A stretch of 64,000 nucleotides of DNA from Winogradskyella sp. (lineage in GTDB: Bacteria; Bacteroidota; Bacteroidia; Flavobacteriales; Flavobacteriaceae). How positions within the stretch are numbered: the first letter of the stretch is position 1; the number at the start of each line of letters is the position of its first letter. The notes under the pieces are model-generated. The model was not told the DNA's origin and did no database searches. It was given only the letters and a program-made list of their open reading frames with translations. The stretch lies in NCBI GenBank assembly GCA_002722255.1, contig PBLD01000001.1, positions 397,401-461,400 on the forward strand, in the 5' to 3' direction. Position numbers and translations under genes: made by a program. Shown one piece after another: positions 44,892 through 54,837 of this stretch.

Positions 44892-46202
44892 TTGCAATTA
44901 TTCGATTTTTCATTAAAATTCAATGGCTTTGATATTAACAAGGCGAAACTAGCTTTGGGAAAAATTCAGACATTAACTGATGATGAGTTTGAGGACTATT
45001 TGAATAACAAAAGAAAAGAAGTTGTTGCCTTTCATATACAAAACAATCCCTTCTATAAATCGCTTGGCAAAAACATTGACCTTAACAATTGGAAATCAGT
45101 TCCGGTGATGACCAAACGTCATTTACAGCAACCGCTTGAAAAGCGTCTTTCTGATGGGTATACAACCAAAAATGTATATGTAAACAAAACCTCTGGTAGT
45201 TCTGGAGACCCTTTTATTTTTGCAAAAGACAAATGGTGCCATGCACTAACTTGGGCTGAAATAATGAATCGTTTTGGGTGGTTTGGCATTGATTTTAACA
45301 CCTCTAAACAAGCTCGATTTTATGGAATTCCTCTGGACAAAAAAGGCTATTATAAAGAACGATTAAAGGATTGGTTTAGTAATCGTTTTCGGTTTTCGGT
45401 TTTTGATTTAAGTGATAATGCTTTTGAAAGTGTATTAGCGAAGTTTCAATCTACGCCTTTTGACTATATCAATGGTTATACAAGTCCAATAGTGCAATTC
45501 GCCAAATTTCTTAAAAGAAAAAAGATTGTTTTAAAATCTGTTTGCCCAACTTTAAAAGTCTGCATCGTTACCTCTGAAATGCTTTTTGATAATGACAAAA
45601 CACTATTAGAAATGCAATTTGGAGTGCCGATTGTAAATGAGTATGGAGCATCTGAATTAGACCTCATCGCTTTTCAGAATACAGAAGATTTATGGCAAGT
45701 TAATAGCGAAACGCTGTATGTTGAAATTTTAGATGACAAAGACAATATACTGCCTTATGGTCAAGAAGGACGAATTGTAATTACCTCACTTTACAACAAA
45801 GCACATCCTTTTATTCGATATGATATTGGAGATATTGGGGTTTTATGTGAAGAAAGCACCTTACAAAAGCCTATTTTAAAAAAATTAATAGGTCGTACTA
45901 ACGATATTGCTCGCTTACCAAGCGGGAAAACAGCTGCAGGACTAACCTTCTATTACATTACAAAAAGTGTTATTGAAAATGATGGCAATGTGTCTGAATT
46001 TGTAATAGAACAATTAAAGTTGGATGCTTTTAAAATAAAATATGTGAGCAAAAATGCGCTTTCTTATGAAGAAAAAGAAACGATTAGTAAGGCTATGATT
46101 CAATATTTAGAGCCGGAAATTTCTATTACTTTTGATCGTGTTGCAAAACTAGATCGTTCAAAATCCGGGAAACTAAAACAGTTTACATCTTTCATAAATT
46201 AG
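44892..46202 (+). CDS. PaaK-like adenylate-forming enzyme (CapK-type)
   Basis: A 436-residue member of the phenylacetate-CoA ligase (PaaK) superfamily. The AMP-binding loop is TSGSSGDPF (about 97-105), with NEYGASELD near 250 and the YDIGDIG motif near 310. In polysaccharide loci such proteins are called CapK and are thought to activate an acid for attachment to glycan. The start is uncertain: the only standard-type start in frame is TTG at 44892. It precedes a GT4 gene by 4 bp, so both belong to the surface polysaccharide locus. Confidence 0.78.
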   Translation: MQLFDFSLKFNGFDINKAKLALGKIQTLTDDEFEDYLNNKRKEVVAFHIQNNPFYKSLGKNIDLNNWKSVPVMTKRHLQQPLEKRLSDGYTTKNVYVNKTSGSSGDPFIFAKDKWCHALTWAEIMNRFGWFGIDFNTSKQARFYGIPLDKKGYYKERLKDWFSNRFRFSVFDLSDNAFESVLAKFQSTPFDYINGYTSPIVQFAKFLKRKKIVLKSVCPTLKVCIVTSEMLFDNDKTLLEMQFGVPIVNEYGASELDLIAFQNTEDLWQVNSETLYVEILDDKDNILPYGQEGRIVITSLYNKAHPFIRYDIGDIGVLCEESTLQKPILKKLIGRTNDIARLPSGKTAAGLTFYYITKSVIENDGNVSEFVIEQLKLDAFKIKYVSKNALSYEEKETISKAMIQYLEPEISITFDRVAKLDRSKSGKLKQFTSFIN

Positions 46203-46206
46203 GCCC

Positions 46207-47367
46207 ATGAAGAATATAATGATAATAACGAGTTATTTTCCACCAGAAATTGGTGCGGCTTCTAACCGTATTTTTCATTTAGCTCAAGGCTTACAATCTG
46301 ATTATAATGTTACTGTTGTTACTCCTTTACCAAATTATCCTACTGGTAAAATTTTTGATGCTTACAAGGGTAAATTCAAAGTAAAGTCTCAGGAAAACAA
46401 TATCAATATTGTTAGGCTTTGGCTATATGCAAGTAAATCTAAAAACAAATTTGTTAGGTTATTTGCTATGCTATCTTACAGTATGAGTTTGGTTTGGTTT
46501 TTTATGTGGAATAAAATTCCTGATAAGGTAATTGTTCAGTCTCCACCACTTTTGGTTGCTTTTACTTGCATGCTTTTTTTAAGGTCTAAAAAACGAAAAC
46601 TCATCTTAAATGTTAGTGACCTTTGGCCTAGTGCTGGTTTTGAACTCGGCGCATTAAAGCAAGGTTTTAGTTATAAATTGTTGCAAAAGCTAGAACGTTT
46701 TAATTACAAATCTGCTGATTTAATCTTAGGACAGAGTAATGAGATCTTAACTCATGTTGGTAAAATTACCTCAAAACCGCAATTGTTTCTTTATAGAAAC
46801 TATCCTAACATCAACCGACAAGACATTACTGAAACTTCCTTAAATAATGATACTTTGAAGATTGTATATGCTGGTCTTTTGGGTGTTGCACAGGGTATTT
46901 TAAAACTCTGTCGAGAGCTTGACTATAGAGCTATAGAACTACACATCTACGGTTCTGGCGCTGAAGAAAACGATATAAAAGCATTTATTGAAAACAATAA
47001 AGACCTACCGATACACTTTTATGGAAGAGTTGATAGAGATGAGCTTCATAACGAGCTTAAAAAGTACGATATCGTGATTATTCCGCTATTAAACAGAATC
47101 TATGGCTCTGTACCTTCAAAAATATTTGAATACGCTAAATTAGGCTTACCTATGCTTTATTTTGGAGGAGGTGAGGGTGAAGGTGTAATTAATGAGAATA
47201 ACTTAGGATGGGTTGCTAAAGCGGGTGATTATTCTCATCTTAATTCAACAATAAAATTTATAGAAAAAGAAAAATTGAATGTTGCTCTAAAACAAAAGAT
47301 TCAACAAACAGCTTATAAAAATTTTGATTTTAACACTCAGCTAGAATTACTAAAAAGAGAACTCTAA
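46207..47367 (+). CDS. Glycosyltransferase family 4 (WbuB-like)
   Basis: A 386-residue GT-B glycosyltransferase. The N-terminal domain starts with MIITSYFPPEIGAASNRIF, typical of WbuB-type GT4; the C-terminal domain has the donor site IYGSGAEENDIKAFI and KIFEYAKLGLPML. It would add a sugar to a lipid-linked repeat unit in the cytoplasm. It is co-transcribed with the PaaK-like gene and converges with the sugar-phosphate transferase gene with a 4-bp overlap. Donor and acceptor are unknown. Confidence 0.87.
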   Translation: MKNIMIITSYFPPEIGAASNRIFHLAQGLQSDYNVTVVTPLPNYPTGKIFDAYKGKFKVKSQENNINIVRLWLYASKSKNKFVRLFAMLSYSMSLVWFFMWNKIPDKVIVQSPPLLVAFTCMLFLRSKKRKLILNVSDLWPSAGFELGALKQGFSYKLLQKLERFNYKSADLILGQSNEILTHVGKITSKPQLFLYRNYPNINRQDITETSLNNDTLKIVYAGLLGVAQGILKLCRELDYRAIELHIYGSGAEENDIKAFIENNKDLPIHFYGRVDRDELHNELKKYDIVIIPLLNRIYGSVPSKIFEYAKLGLPMLYFGGGEGEGVINENNLGWVAKAGDYSHLNSTIKFIEKEKLNVALKQKIQQTAYKNFDFNTQLELLKREL

Positions 47368-48719
47368 TATGCTTTTTCTTCTCCTTTTATAGCATTAACA
47401 AACGTTTGTGTGATAATTTTTATATCGAGTAGTAGTGACCAGTTTTCAATATAAAAGATATCATATTTTACACGCCCTATAATATCTTTGTCTGTTTCTA
47501 CCTCTCCTCTAAAACCACTTACTTGAGCTAGACCTGTGATGCCTGGCTTTACAAAGTGTCTTACCATAAATTTATCAATTTTTTTGGCATACATATTTGT
47601 GTGACTCACCATATGTGGTCTAGGTCCAACAACCGACATATCGCCGAACAATACATTGAAAAACTGAGGAAGTTCGTCTATACTGGTTTTCCTAATAAAT
47701 TTACCAACTTTGGTAACGCGTTGATCTCCTCTTGTAGCTTGATGCAAATTAGCTCCCTTATTAGGAGTCATAGACCTAAATTTATAACAATCGAACTCCT
47801 TGTAATTGAAGCCATTCCTAGATTGTTTAAAAAATACTGGGCCTCTTGATTCTAGTTTTATCAGTATAGCAATGATTGGTGTAAGCCATGATAAAATAAA
47901 TACAATTACAATACTAGAAAATAAAATATCAAACGTACGTTTTATAATCATATTTACTGAATCCTCTAATGGAATATTGCGTAAAGTGAGTATGGGAATA
48001 TAATCGTAGTACTCATATCTCAATTTTTTAGAATAAATCTCCTTGCTATCTGGAATAAACTTTAAAATTTTAAGATTATTATCCGAAAAATCTACTATGT
48101 CTGCTATCTGAGCATTGGTAAGCTCTGATATTGAACAATATATTTCATCGATTCCCTCCTTTAATATATAATCAAAGCATTCAGTTAAAGAATCTGCTTT
48201 TTTTCTGAAGTTAAATGTTCTTTTGTGTAGGTAACCATATTCCGGATTCTTGTTAAAAAAATTCTCAAGCGCTAAGGTTTTTTTATTGTATCCAAAAATC
48301 ACTGTAGACCTATAATTTCCTCCAAAAGAAACTCGATACTTTTGAAGGAGATAGTATACGGTAAATTTTAATATTCCAATTATAAAAAAACAAAGCAATG
48401 TATATTTTACAATCGGTCTTGGATAGATATTTAACTCATGGTATAACCCAGAAAAAGCAAATACAAATAGGCAGAAAAGTATCAGTTGCCTTAATATAAG
48501 TGATAAAATATTAACAGGTCTTGTATATCTATATACCTCATAAAACTTTGAGTAAACAGATAATAATATCCACCCTATAGAAATATATAGTGAAAAAATA
48601 AGGAGGTTTTGTTTAGGTAATAAATATAAAAAACCTATCCCGTTTATAATACTCAAATCTATTAAGTAAGATATTGGTCTTAAGTAGCCTGAATATCTTC
48701 CGTGTTTAAATAAGCTCAA
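47364..48719 (-). CDS. Undecaprenyl-phosphate sugar-1-phosphate transferase
   Basis: Initiating enzyme of repeat-unit synthesis: puts a sugar-1-phosphate on undecaprenyl phosphate. The 451-residue product has four or five N-terminal helices, a soluble Rossmann-like middle (about 130-245), one more helix (about 270-290) and the catalytic bacterial sugar transferase domain with KLESRGPVFFKQ, CYKFRSM, DELPQFFNVL and GDMSVVGPRP. This is the WcaJ/WbaP layout. It is the distal gene of the long minus-strand polysaccharide series and has its own -7 element, 33 bp before the ATG. Confidence 0.92.
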   Translation of the reverse strand: MSLFKHGRYSGYLRPISYLIDLSIINGIGFLYLLPKQNLLIFSLYISIGWILLSVYSKFYEVYRYTRPVNILSLILRQLILFCLFVFAFSGLYHELNIYPRPIVKYTLLCFFIIGILKFTVYYLLQKYRVSFGGNYRSTVIFGYNKKTLALENFFNKNPEYGYLHKRTFNFRKKADSLTECFDYILKEGIDEIYCSISELTNAQIADIVDFSDNNLKILKFIPDSKEIYSKKLRYEYYDYIPILTLRNIPLEDSVNMIIKRTFDILFSSIVIVFILSWLTPIIAILIKLESRGPVFFKQSRNGFNYKEFDCYKFRSMTPNKGANLHQATRGDQRVTKVGKFIRKTSIDELPQFFNVLFGDMSVVGPRPHMVSHTNMYAKKIDKFMVRHFVKPGITGLAQVSGFRGEVETDKDIIGRVKYDIFYIENWSLLLDIKIITQTFVNAIKGEEKAY

Positions 48720-48751
48720 TCTTTAAAATTGATTTTATAAAATTAGTAGTG

Positions 48752-48759
48752 CAAAAATA
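48752..48759 (-). promoter_or_regulatory. Predicted -7 element of the sugar transferase gene
   Basis: On the minus strand this reads TATTTTTG, a full TAnnTTTG match, in the 172-bp gap between the ligase-like gene and the sugar transferase gene. It suggests that the initiating transferase is transcribed separately from the upstream series. Confidence 0.4.
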
Positions 48760-48891
48760 ACTGCCTTTTTTGAATATAATCTAAAAAAATGTAGTTATAA
48801 ATAATAATTATAACAAAAACTAATTCAATCTTATACAAAAAAGGTCAGTAGGCCATAAATATACTAATGAATAGTAATTTTTTTTAAAACT

Positions 48892-50097
48892 TTAATCATC
48901 TTCTATGTTCTTAAAAGAATAGTAATTGATTAAAAAGGAAAATAAAATAACCCCATTCTGCCTTTCTAAAACATTTTCAAACAGAAAATTTGTAGTATAG
49001 AAGATTAAAATACTTAAAAAAATAATGTTTTTAGAATTTAATGCAGCTCTATAATTATATAATAAAAACAAAAAGAAAGAAAGCAAACCCAGTGTGCCAA
49101 ATCTTAATAAAATCCCTAGGTATTGATTATGGGTATTAAATTTATTCTCATAGAGGTAATAAAGATTTTCTTTATAGCAGTCGTAAAGTTCTTTTCTATC
49201 CCTTCCTATGCCGTAACCCAAAATTGGCTTTTGTTTTATTAATTCTACAGCACATTTATATATCTGAATTCTATTGTTTGTTGAATTTGTTTCATTTTTT
49301 TCGACATAAGTTTTTGGATTTAAGACCTCAAAAACTCTTTTTTTTATGGGTTTAACTAATAAAATAATTGTAATAGCCGAAACAATCGCTCCAATGCCTA
49401 ATTTCATAAACAAACTCTTTCTATTAGAACTTTTGTATAGTTTATATAAAACAGGTATTAATGCTAAACATAATGCAAAAACAGGTCCTCTTCTAGATAA
49501 AAAAAGAATTGTAGCGAAAACAATAAATACAGCAATTAATAATACTATTTTTTCATAATACTTGCTTATATTAAGATAAATATTATATGAAAACAGAATA
49601 GCAATACTCAACGCTATTGATATGTATATTGGGTGATCTGCCAACAACGGAAGTTTATTTGTTAGTTTAGACAAACAGTAGCCATATGTTTTGACCCCTG
49701 TAAAATAGCCTAAATTCATAAAATAAATCAGTATTATTAATGAGAATAATACTGCTGAAAACACAAACACCTTCTGCATCAAAATCTCAACTTTTTTATT
49801 GAATATTTCTTTATTGATTATCGCAAAAATTAGAGGTAACACTATAATTGACAATCCTGTTTCTAACTTCTTTGGTGTTTGTTCTGGATCAAAGTAAAGT
49901 AAAAGACTTAAGAGATAAATAATGAACGGAAGTGCATTTATTAGAAATAATTTTAATGTTTTTATTTTTGGATATTGAGGCGAAGTTATTACAGCTATTA
50001 AGGCAAACAGAATAACAAGAATCCCTCTCTTTTCTGAAGGAATCAGAATAAAAAGAGAAAACAGAATTAAACTAACTTTTAGAAGCTTTTTTTTCAT
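48892..50097 (-). CDS. O-antigen ligase family protein
   Basis: A 401-residue membrane protein with about 11 helices and a large periplasmic loop before KPILGYGIGRDRKELYDCY and HNQYLGILLRFG, the Wzy_C / WaaL motif region with His and Arg. Such enzymes attach O-antigen or similar glycan to a lipid or protein acceptor, or polymerise repeat units. A second, unlike membrane polymerase is encoded at 52937-54211, so this one may be the ligase. It overlaps the upstream GT4 gene by 4 bp. Confidence 0.82.
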   Translation of the reverse strand: MKKKLLKVSLILFSLFILIPSEKRGILVILFALIAVITSPQYPKIKTLKLFLINALPFIIYLLSLLLYFDPEQTPKKLETGLSIIVLPLIFAIINKEIFNKKVEILMQKVFVFSAVLFSLIILIYFMNLGYFTGVKTYGYCLSKLTNKLPLLADHPIYISIALSIAILFSYNIYLNISKYYEKIVLLIAVFIVFATILFLSRRGPVFALCLALIPVLYKLYKSSNRKSLFMKLGIGAIVSAITIILLVKPIKKRVFEVLNPKTYVEKNETNSTNNRIQIYKCAVELIKQKPILGYGIGRDRKELYDCYKENLYYLYENKFNTHNQYLGILLRFGTLGLLSFFLFLLYNYRAALNSKNIIFLSILIFYTTNFLFENVLERQNGVILFSFLINYYSFKNIEDD

Positions 50098-51311
50098 TTA
50101 AGCAAACTATTTATCTCTTTTATAAAATTATCTAAAACAACGTGTTTTGAATAATTATCTATTACAAAGTTCTTGGCAGATTCACCCAACTGTTTTTGAA
50201 GACTTTTGTTCTCTTTTAACTCTAAAACAGTCTTTTCCATTTCATCAATTTGATTATTACTAAAATAAAAACCAGCTGACGATTTATCAAATATTTGTTT
50301 TACTTCAGATTCCATATTACCAGTAACTAATGATGGTTTACCACTACCCATCATACCCAAGATTTTTGATGGCATTACTGTATCTATGACATCGTCTTTT
50401 TGAAACAATACATGTAAGTCTGCACTTTTTAACATTTTAGGAAGATCTTCAAATGGTACAGGCTGATAATAGCTTGCAAAATCATAATCATTCAGCTTAG
50501 ATTGTACTTGTTTTCTGTTTGCTCCCTCACCAACAACCACAACTTCTACATCATCATGCCCTTTTAACTTGTCTAAGAAACTGAAAAAAACCTCCCAATC
50601 TTGCTTTGCTCCTATATTCCCTGAATACAATATTTTAAATTTACCTGCATCGTTAAGAAATGGATGAGCCTCTTCAAACTCCATTTGGAATTTACTTGTA
50701 TCTAACCAATTTGTTAGGTAATAACCTTCTCTAGAGACTTTGCTTTTTAGCTTACTTAACATACCATTGCTAATAGTGCTTATAACATCTGCCTTTTTTA
50801 GTAAAAACCTTTCTATATTAAATAATAGCTTAAATATTTGCGCCTTATTTTTGCTAATCAAACCAGATTCAAAAGCTGCATCAAATTCAAAATCTTGTAT
50901 ATGTACCCATAATCTGGATTTGTGTTTTCTCTTTAACAACCATCCCAATAGTATACCAGATGTAAAAGGAACAATAGAAATTACAAGATCTGGTTTCTCT
51001 ACTTTTTTTAAGTTAAAATAACTTCCTTTAGTAAAGCTAATAATATGCTTTATTCTTTTAATAAAGGTTGGGTTCTCTGGCACATATTGTTTGTAACGGT
51101 AAACTTTTACACCATTAATCTCTTCAAATAAGAACTTATTTTTATCTATATAGTCCTTATTTATTTTCCAATGAGGGTAATATGGAAAGCCTGTTATTAC
51201 AGAAACATTAAACCCTTTACTGCTTAGGTATTCAGCCTTTTGGGTAGAATATAGTCCTATAGCACTATCTTCAGGGTAATAGTTTACACCGATAATAGTT
51301 ATATTCTTCAT
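50094..51311 (-). CDS. Glycosyltransferase family 4 (WbuB-like)
   Basis: A 405-residue GT-B enzyme. The N-terminus NITIIGVNYYPEDSAIGLYS is the WbuB/WcaI type; the C-terminal domain has ILYSGNIGAKQDWEVF and MPSKILGMMGSGKPSLV. I chose the ATG at 51311, which overlaps the stop of the acetyltransferase gene as ATGA, rather than the frame opening at 51332. It is part of the minus-strand polysaccharide series; the sugar is unknown. Confidence 0.88.
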   Translation of the reverse strand: MKNITIIGVNYYPEDSAIGLYSTQKAEYLSSKGFNVSVITGFPYYPHWKINKDYIDKNKFLFEEINGVKVYRYKQYVPENPTFIKRIKHIISFTKGSYFNLKKVEKPDLVISIVPFTSGILLGWLLKRKHKSRLWVHIQDFEFDAAFESGLISKNKAQIFKLLFNIERFLLKKADVISTISNGMLSKLKSKVSREGYYLTNWLDTSKFQMEFEEAHPFLNDAGKFKILYSGNIGAKQDWEVFFSFLDKLKGHDDVEVVVVGEGANRKQVQSKLNDYDFASYYQPVPFEDLPKMLKSADLHVLFQKDDVIDTVMPSKILGMMGSGKPSLVTGNMESEVKQIFDKSSAGFYFSNNQIDEMEKTVLELKENKSLQKQLGESAKNFVIDNYSKHVVLDNFIKEINSLLK

Positions 51312-51847
51312 CTTCTTTTTATCATTTTGCAAGGAGAACCTACATTCACTGTTCCTTCTTCAACATCTTTTAATACAGTGCTACGAGAACCTACGACAGC
51401 TTTGTTTCCTATTGTAAGTCCTGGTGCTACAAATACGTCTGTAGCTAACCAACACTCATCGCCAATTGTTATTTTTTTTTGATAAATAGGAAAACTAATA
51501 TCTGTATAATCATGAGATCCTGTACATATGTATGATCTTTGGGAAATAACCGTATTAGAGCCAATTTCTATTTCTCCTAAAGAGTACAATACTACTTCAT
51601 CTCCTATCCAAGAATTATCTCCTATTTTCACTTTCCAGGGATAAGTTATCTGAACGGAAGGTCTGAGTAAAACGTTTTTACCAATTTGTGCTCCAAAACT
51701 TTTTAGAAGAAATCTTCTCCAGCCATAAAGAAATTGTGGTGAAGGTTTAAATAAAATTGAATGTACCAGCCACCACAACTGTACTACAACAGCAGAACGC
51801 CCTCTAAACCCTTTGGGGTTTTTGTATTTACTTAAATCTTGTTTCAT
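51308..51847 (-). CDS. WcaF-like acetyltransferase
   Basis: A 179-residue acetyltransferase of the left-handed beta-helix (hexapeptide) family. The N-terminus QDLSKYKNPKGFRGRSAV is the WcaF type (colanic acid acetyltransferase), and hexapeptide repeats run from about residue 55 (IGKNVLLRPSVQIT, VKIGDNSWIGDEVV) to VVGSRSTVLKDV. It would O-acetylate a sugar of the glycan with acetyl-CoA. ATG at 51847 was preferred over TTG at 51865. It lies between two GT4 genes. Confidence 0.85.
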   Translation of the reverse strand: MKQDLSKYKNPKGFRGRSAVVVQLWWLVHSILFKPSPQFLYGWRRFLLKSFGAQIGKNVLLRPSVQITYPWKVKIGDNSWIGDEVVLYSLGEIEIGSNTVISQRSYICTGSHDYTDISFPIYQKKITIGDECWLATDVFVAPGLTIGNKAVVGSRSTVLKDVEEGTVNVGSPCKMIKRR

Positions 51848-51854
51848 TGTCTTA

Positions 51855-52940
51855 CTAACTTTCAAGTATGTCTATAAAGTTATCAATAAAATGATGTACT
51901 TTATATTTGCTCTTTGCAATCTCTAAGTTATTCGTCCTTATTCTTTTCGATAATTCTGGGTTCTCTAATACTTGTATTAGTGTGTTAGCAATACTCTGAG
52001 GGTTTCGTTTTTCAACATAAAAGCCATTTTCGCTTTCTGTAAAAATATCTGGAATTCCTGCGTGTTTAGTGGTGACTATTAAATTACCCGAAGCCATTCC
52101 TTCTAAAATAGAAATAGGCTGACCTTCCATAATGTAATACGTTGGCAGTATAAATACATTTCCCCATTCTAACAAGTCTTTTTTGTTTTTTCCATAGACA
52201 ACACCGAGATACTTTGTATTAGACAATTCATTAAAGTATTTATCTACCCTTTCTTTATGTTTAGCATCTATATTGCCAGCTATTTTAGCCTCATAGTTTA
52301 TATTGTTTTTTTCTAAAATTAATAACGCTTCTAGTAGATCGAAGATACCTTTCTCTTCCATTAGATTACTTAGAAAAATTATTTTTAATTCATTATCTAA
52401 TAGTTTTTTAGAGAACGCATGTTTATTAATAAAGTTATTGTCTTGAACAAAATTATAGAGTACATAAATGTTTTCTTCATTTGTAAAAGGCAACATATTG
52501 CTTCTTAATGATTCTGATAATACAACACCCTTAGAAACTGTACTTACCAATGCTTTAAAAATCTTCTTTTTTGCGCCTTTTAATAAATGGTATTCTTTTC
52601 CTAAGTAATTGCCATGCACGTGTATAATTATCTCCTTACTCAATAGCTTAGCAAGTAATATAAAAAGTGCATATTTAAGGACTCCAAAAAAAGTTTGTCC
52701 TGGTGTTATGTAAACTACATCAAACCTAAATATTTTATAACTAAAAAAGTTTAACTTTAAAAAAAACCATGCTTTGGATATTGAAAATGCCCCTAAGTCT
52801 TCTTCAAATTTGTTGTAAGATGTATTAATAGCATCTATTCTATAGTTTTTCCTTTTTTTCAAACCATCATAAACAACTTTATTAGCTAATGACACTCCTG
52901 TTGTTGGGTTTGGTAATGGGCCTATTAGTAAAATTTTCAT
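51855..52940 (-). CDS. Glycosyltransferase family 4
   Basis: A 361-residue GT-B glycosyltransferase. The N-terminus ILLIGPLPNPTTGVSLANKVVYDGL and the C-terminal FLSNLMEEKGIFDLLEAL and LPTYYIMEGQPISILEGMASG (E-x7-E region) are typical GT4. It overlaps the Wzy-like gene by 4 bp (ATGA). It probably adds one sugar of the repeat unit; specificity cannot be seen. Confidence 0.88.
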   Translation of the reverse strand: MKILLIGPLPNPTTGVSLANKVVYDGLKKRKNYRIDAINTSYNKFEEDLGAFSISKAWFFLKLNFFSYKIFRFDVVYITPGQTFFGVLKYALFILLAKLLSKEIIIHVHGNYLGKEYHLLKGAKKKIFKALVSTVSKGVVLSESLRSNMLPFTNEENIYVLYNFVQDNNFINKHAFSKKLLDNELKIIFLSNLMEEKGIFDLLEALLILEKNNINYEAKIAGNIDAKHKERVDKYFNELSNTKYLGVVYGKNKKDLLEWGNVFILPTYYIMEGQPISILEGMASGNLIVTTKHAGIPDIFTESENGFYVEKRNPQSIANTLIQVLENPELSKRIRTNNLEIAKSKYKVHHFIDNFIDILES

Positions 52941-54211
52941 TGCGTTTTCTTTTTAGGGATGTACCTCCATAAAGACTGAAAAAAATAAACACTTAATAAA
53001 ACAAAATACGCATAATAAATATATCTAAAAGCAGATCTAAGATGATACTCAAAACTATAAAAAATAAATAGTGATAAAATTAAAGTAAAAAGAACAGCTG
53101 TTCTTTTTTTGTCATTAATTAAAAACTTTCTAATTTTTTTTTCAAAAAAAGAAAAGAGCGAACCAATCAAGAGAAAAAAGAAAACTAAAAAACTGTATCC
53201 CATCTTAAAAACCTGACCGTGCAGAGTAAAGGGCATAAACTTAGTTAGTTTAAGGTTTTCCGCTACTTCTGGCCAACCAACCATACTACCTGGCAATGGA
53301 TTAAGGCTTACGTACATGTAGTACCAATTAGGATCTGCTTCTCTTATAGTTCTAGCAGTAGCAAAAACACCGAAAATAAATGAATAGTAAATATTAAAAG
53401 CTACAGACTCTATTATATCAGAATCTTCCGAAAACAATGTTGCTATGTATGGAACTACACCATGTTCTTTGAGTTGCCTCAGTGAAATTAAATAAGATAA
53501 AAACACAAACGAGATTACTATCTGAAATAGAAATCTTAATTTGTTCTTTTTAGTATTTCCAGACATTTGGAAAATAGTCAAAAAATAAAGCATCAAAATT
53601 AAAAATGTAATTCTGGAGCCGGTTGCAAATGTAAATGCGGTAATTACTACAATAAGAAACCAGCTGGAATATTTATTTTTATTATGAACTAAGCCCAATA
53701 TAATTGATCCAATAAGGGAAATAACTTTTGCGATTGTAATTAAGAATTTGTTTTCAAACTCTGGAATATAATCCTCTCTGACAAGAAGTAATTTTCCATA
53801 TGTAAATAAGTAACAAACAACAACCAATAGTGTTAATGTGTAAGCTATCTTAATGAAATATTCTGGGATTATATACTTTGTAAATAATTTATGGTTTAAA
53901 TCACTTTTATATAAGTTTCGTATTTTGGGCGTGGAGACTTGATGATATAACAGAAACCCAAAGATAAATGCGATATTAGCAATCAAATACATATTTAAAA
54001 CACTCCAAAAGTCTTTTGCCATAATCCAATCTACCTCGGCAATTGAAAATTTATTGTCGTAAAAATAAAAATACGGCACCGTAAGTATAACAACAACTAC
54101 ATTGAAGATAAGATAAATGTATGTAGGGCTAATGATAAGATATCTTAAAACTTTAAATAAAAAGAATATTAATCCTAGAAAAATTACGAAAAGAACAGCA
54201 CCTAATAGCAC
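52937..54211 (-). CDS. O-antigen/oligosaccharide polymerase (Wzy-like)
   Basis: A 424-residue integral membrane protein with about 12 helices and the SRITFLILMLYFLTIFQM segment typical of the oligosaccharide repeat-unit polymerase families. Wzy proteins join lipid-linked repeat units in the periplasm. The only start in frame is GTG at 54211. It sits between the lipoprotein gene and the first GT4 gene. Family-level call only. Confidence 0.78.
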   Translation of the reverse strand: MLLGAVLFVIFLGLIFFLFKVLRYLIISPTYIYLIFNVVVVILTVPYFYFYDNKFSIAEVDWIMAKDFWSVLNMYLIANIAFIFGFLLYHQVSTPKIRNLYKSDLNHKLFTKYIIPEYFIKIAYTLTLLVVVCYLFTYGKLLLVREDYIPEFENKFLITIAKVISLIGSIILGLVHNKNKYSSWFLIVVITAFTFATGSRITFLILMLYFLTIFQMSGNTKKNKLRFLFQIVISFVFLSYLISLRQLKEHGVVPYIATLFSEDSDIIESVAFNIYYSFIFGVFATARTIREADPNWYYMYVSLNPLPGSMVGWPEVAENLKLTKFMPFTLHGQVFKMGYSFLVFFFLLIGSLFSFFEKKIRKFLINDKKRTAVLFTLILSLFIFYSFEYHLRSAFRYIYYAYFVLLSVYFFQSLWRYIPKKKTQ

Positions 54212-54223
54212 GAAAAAAGAAAT

Positions 54224-54802
54224 TTATGGATTTATTTTAGAATATCTATTTTCAATCCTGCTGTTTAAATTATCTTTTGACACCAACTCTGCCTTTTGAT
54301 TTGCTGAAATTTTTTCTAGTATTAACTTTTTCCCTTCAAACTCATGTTTTAAATTTTTAAGTTCAAAGTAAACTAGCAGAGCAGAGTCTCTAATTATTAT
54401 CCTATCATTTTTACGGTTTAAAACGATTTTATCAAACTTTATCTTATTACTTTCGTTGTTATTTAAACTCAACCTAAAGGAATAAGGAATAGATTCCTCC
54501 GGAAAACTAAAAGAAATTCTTTGCCAACGACTATCAGAACCTTTAATTTTTTTAGAAAGATGGTTCTCCCCTTCAATATCTTTAAAAGCAAGTTGTATCT
54601 CATCGTCATTCTGAATTGTGCCGTCAAAAAATAATTTCAAATTATTTTCATCATTTATCTTTTTATTTTCTTTGGTTTTTTTTTCTGAAGGAGTATTGTC
54701 CGTAGCCTTATTATCTTCTTTCTTTTCATTCTTACATGCTGAAATAAAGAATGTTAAAAGAAGTGTAAATATAATAGTACTTTTTAGGGTGCTTGTTTTC
54801 AT
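54224..54802 (-). CDS. Putative lipoprotein of the polysaccharide locus
   Basis: A 192-residue protein with a signal peptide and a lipobox at ISAC (Cys about 23), then a Lys/Glu/Asn-rich linker (about 24-52) and a beta-sandwich-like domain (LKLFFDGTIQNDDEIQLAF, RWQRISFSFPEESIPYSFRLSLN). Its fold may be carbohydrate-binding, but no family is recognised. The place between the sulfotransferase and Wzy genes suggests a role in polymer export or surface attachment. Confidence 0.6.
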   Translation of the reverse strand: MKTSTLKSTIIFTLLLTFFISACKNEKKEDNKATDNTPSEKKTKENKKINDENNLKLFFDGTIQNDDEIQLAFKDIEGENHLSKKIKGSDSRWQRISFSFPEESIPYSFRLSLNNNESNKIKFDKIVLNRKNDRIIIRDSALLVYFELKNLKHEFEGKKLILEKISANQKAELVSKDNLNSRIENRYSKINP

Positions 54803-54837
54803 TTTTATTGGCTTTGTTTAATTAATATACAGGTATT

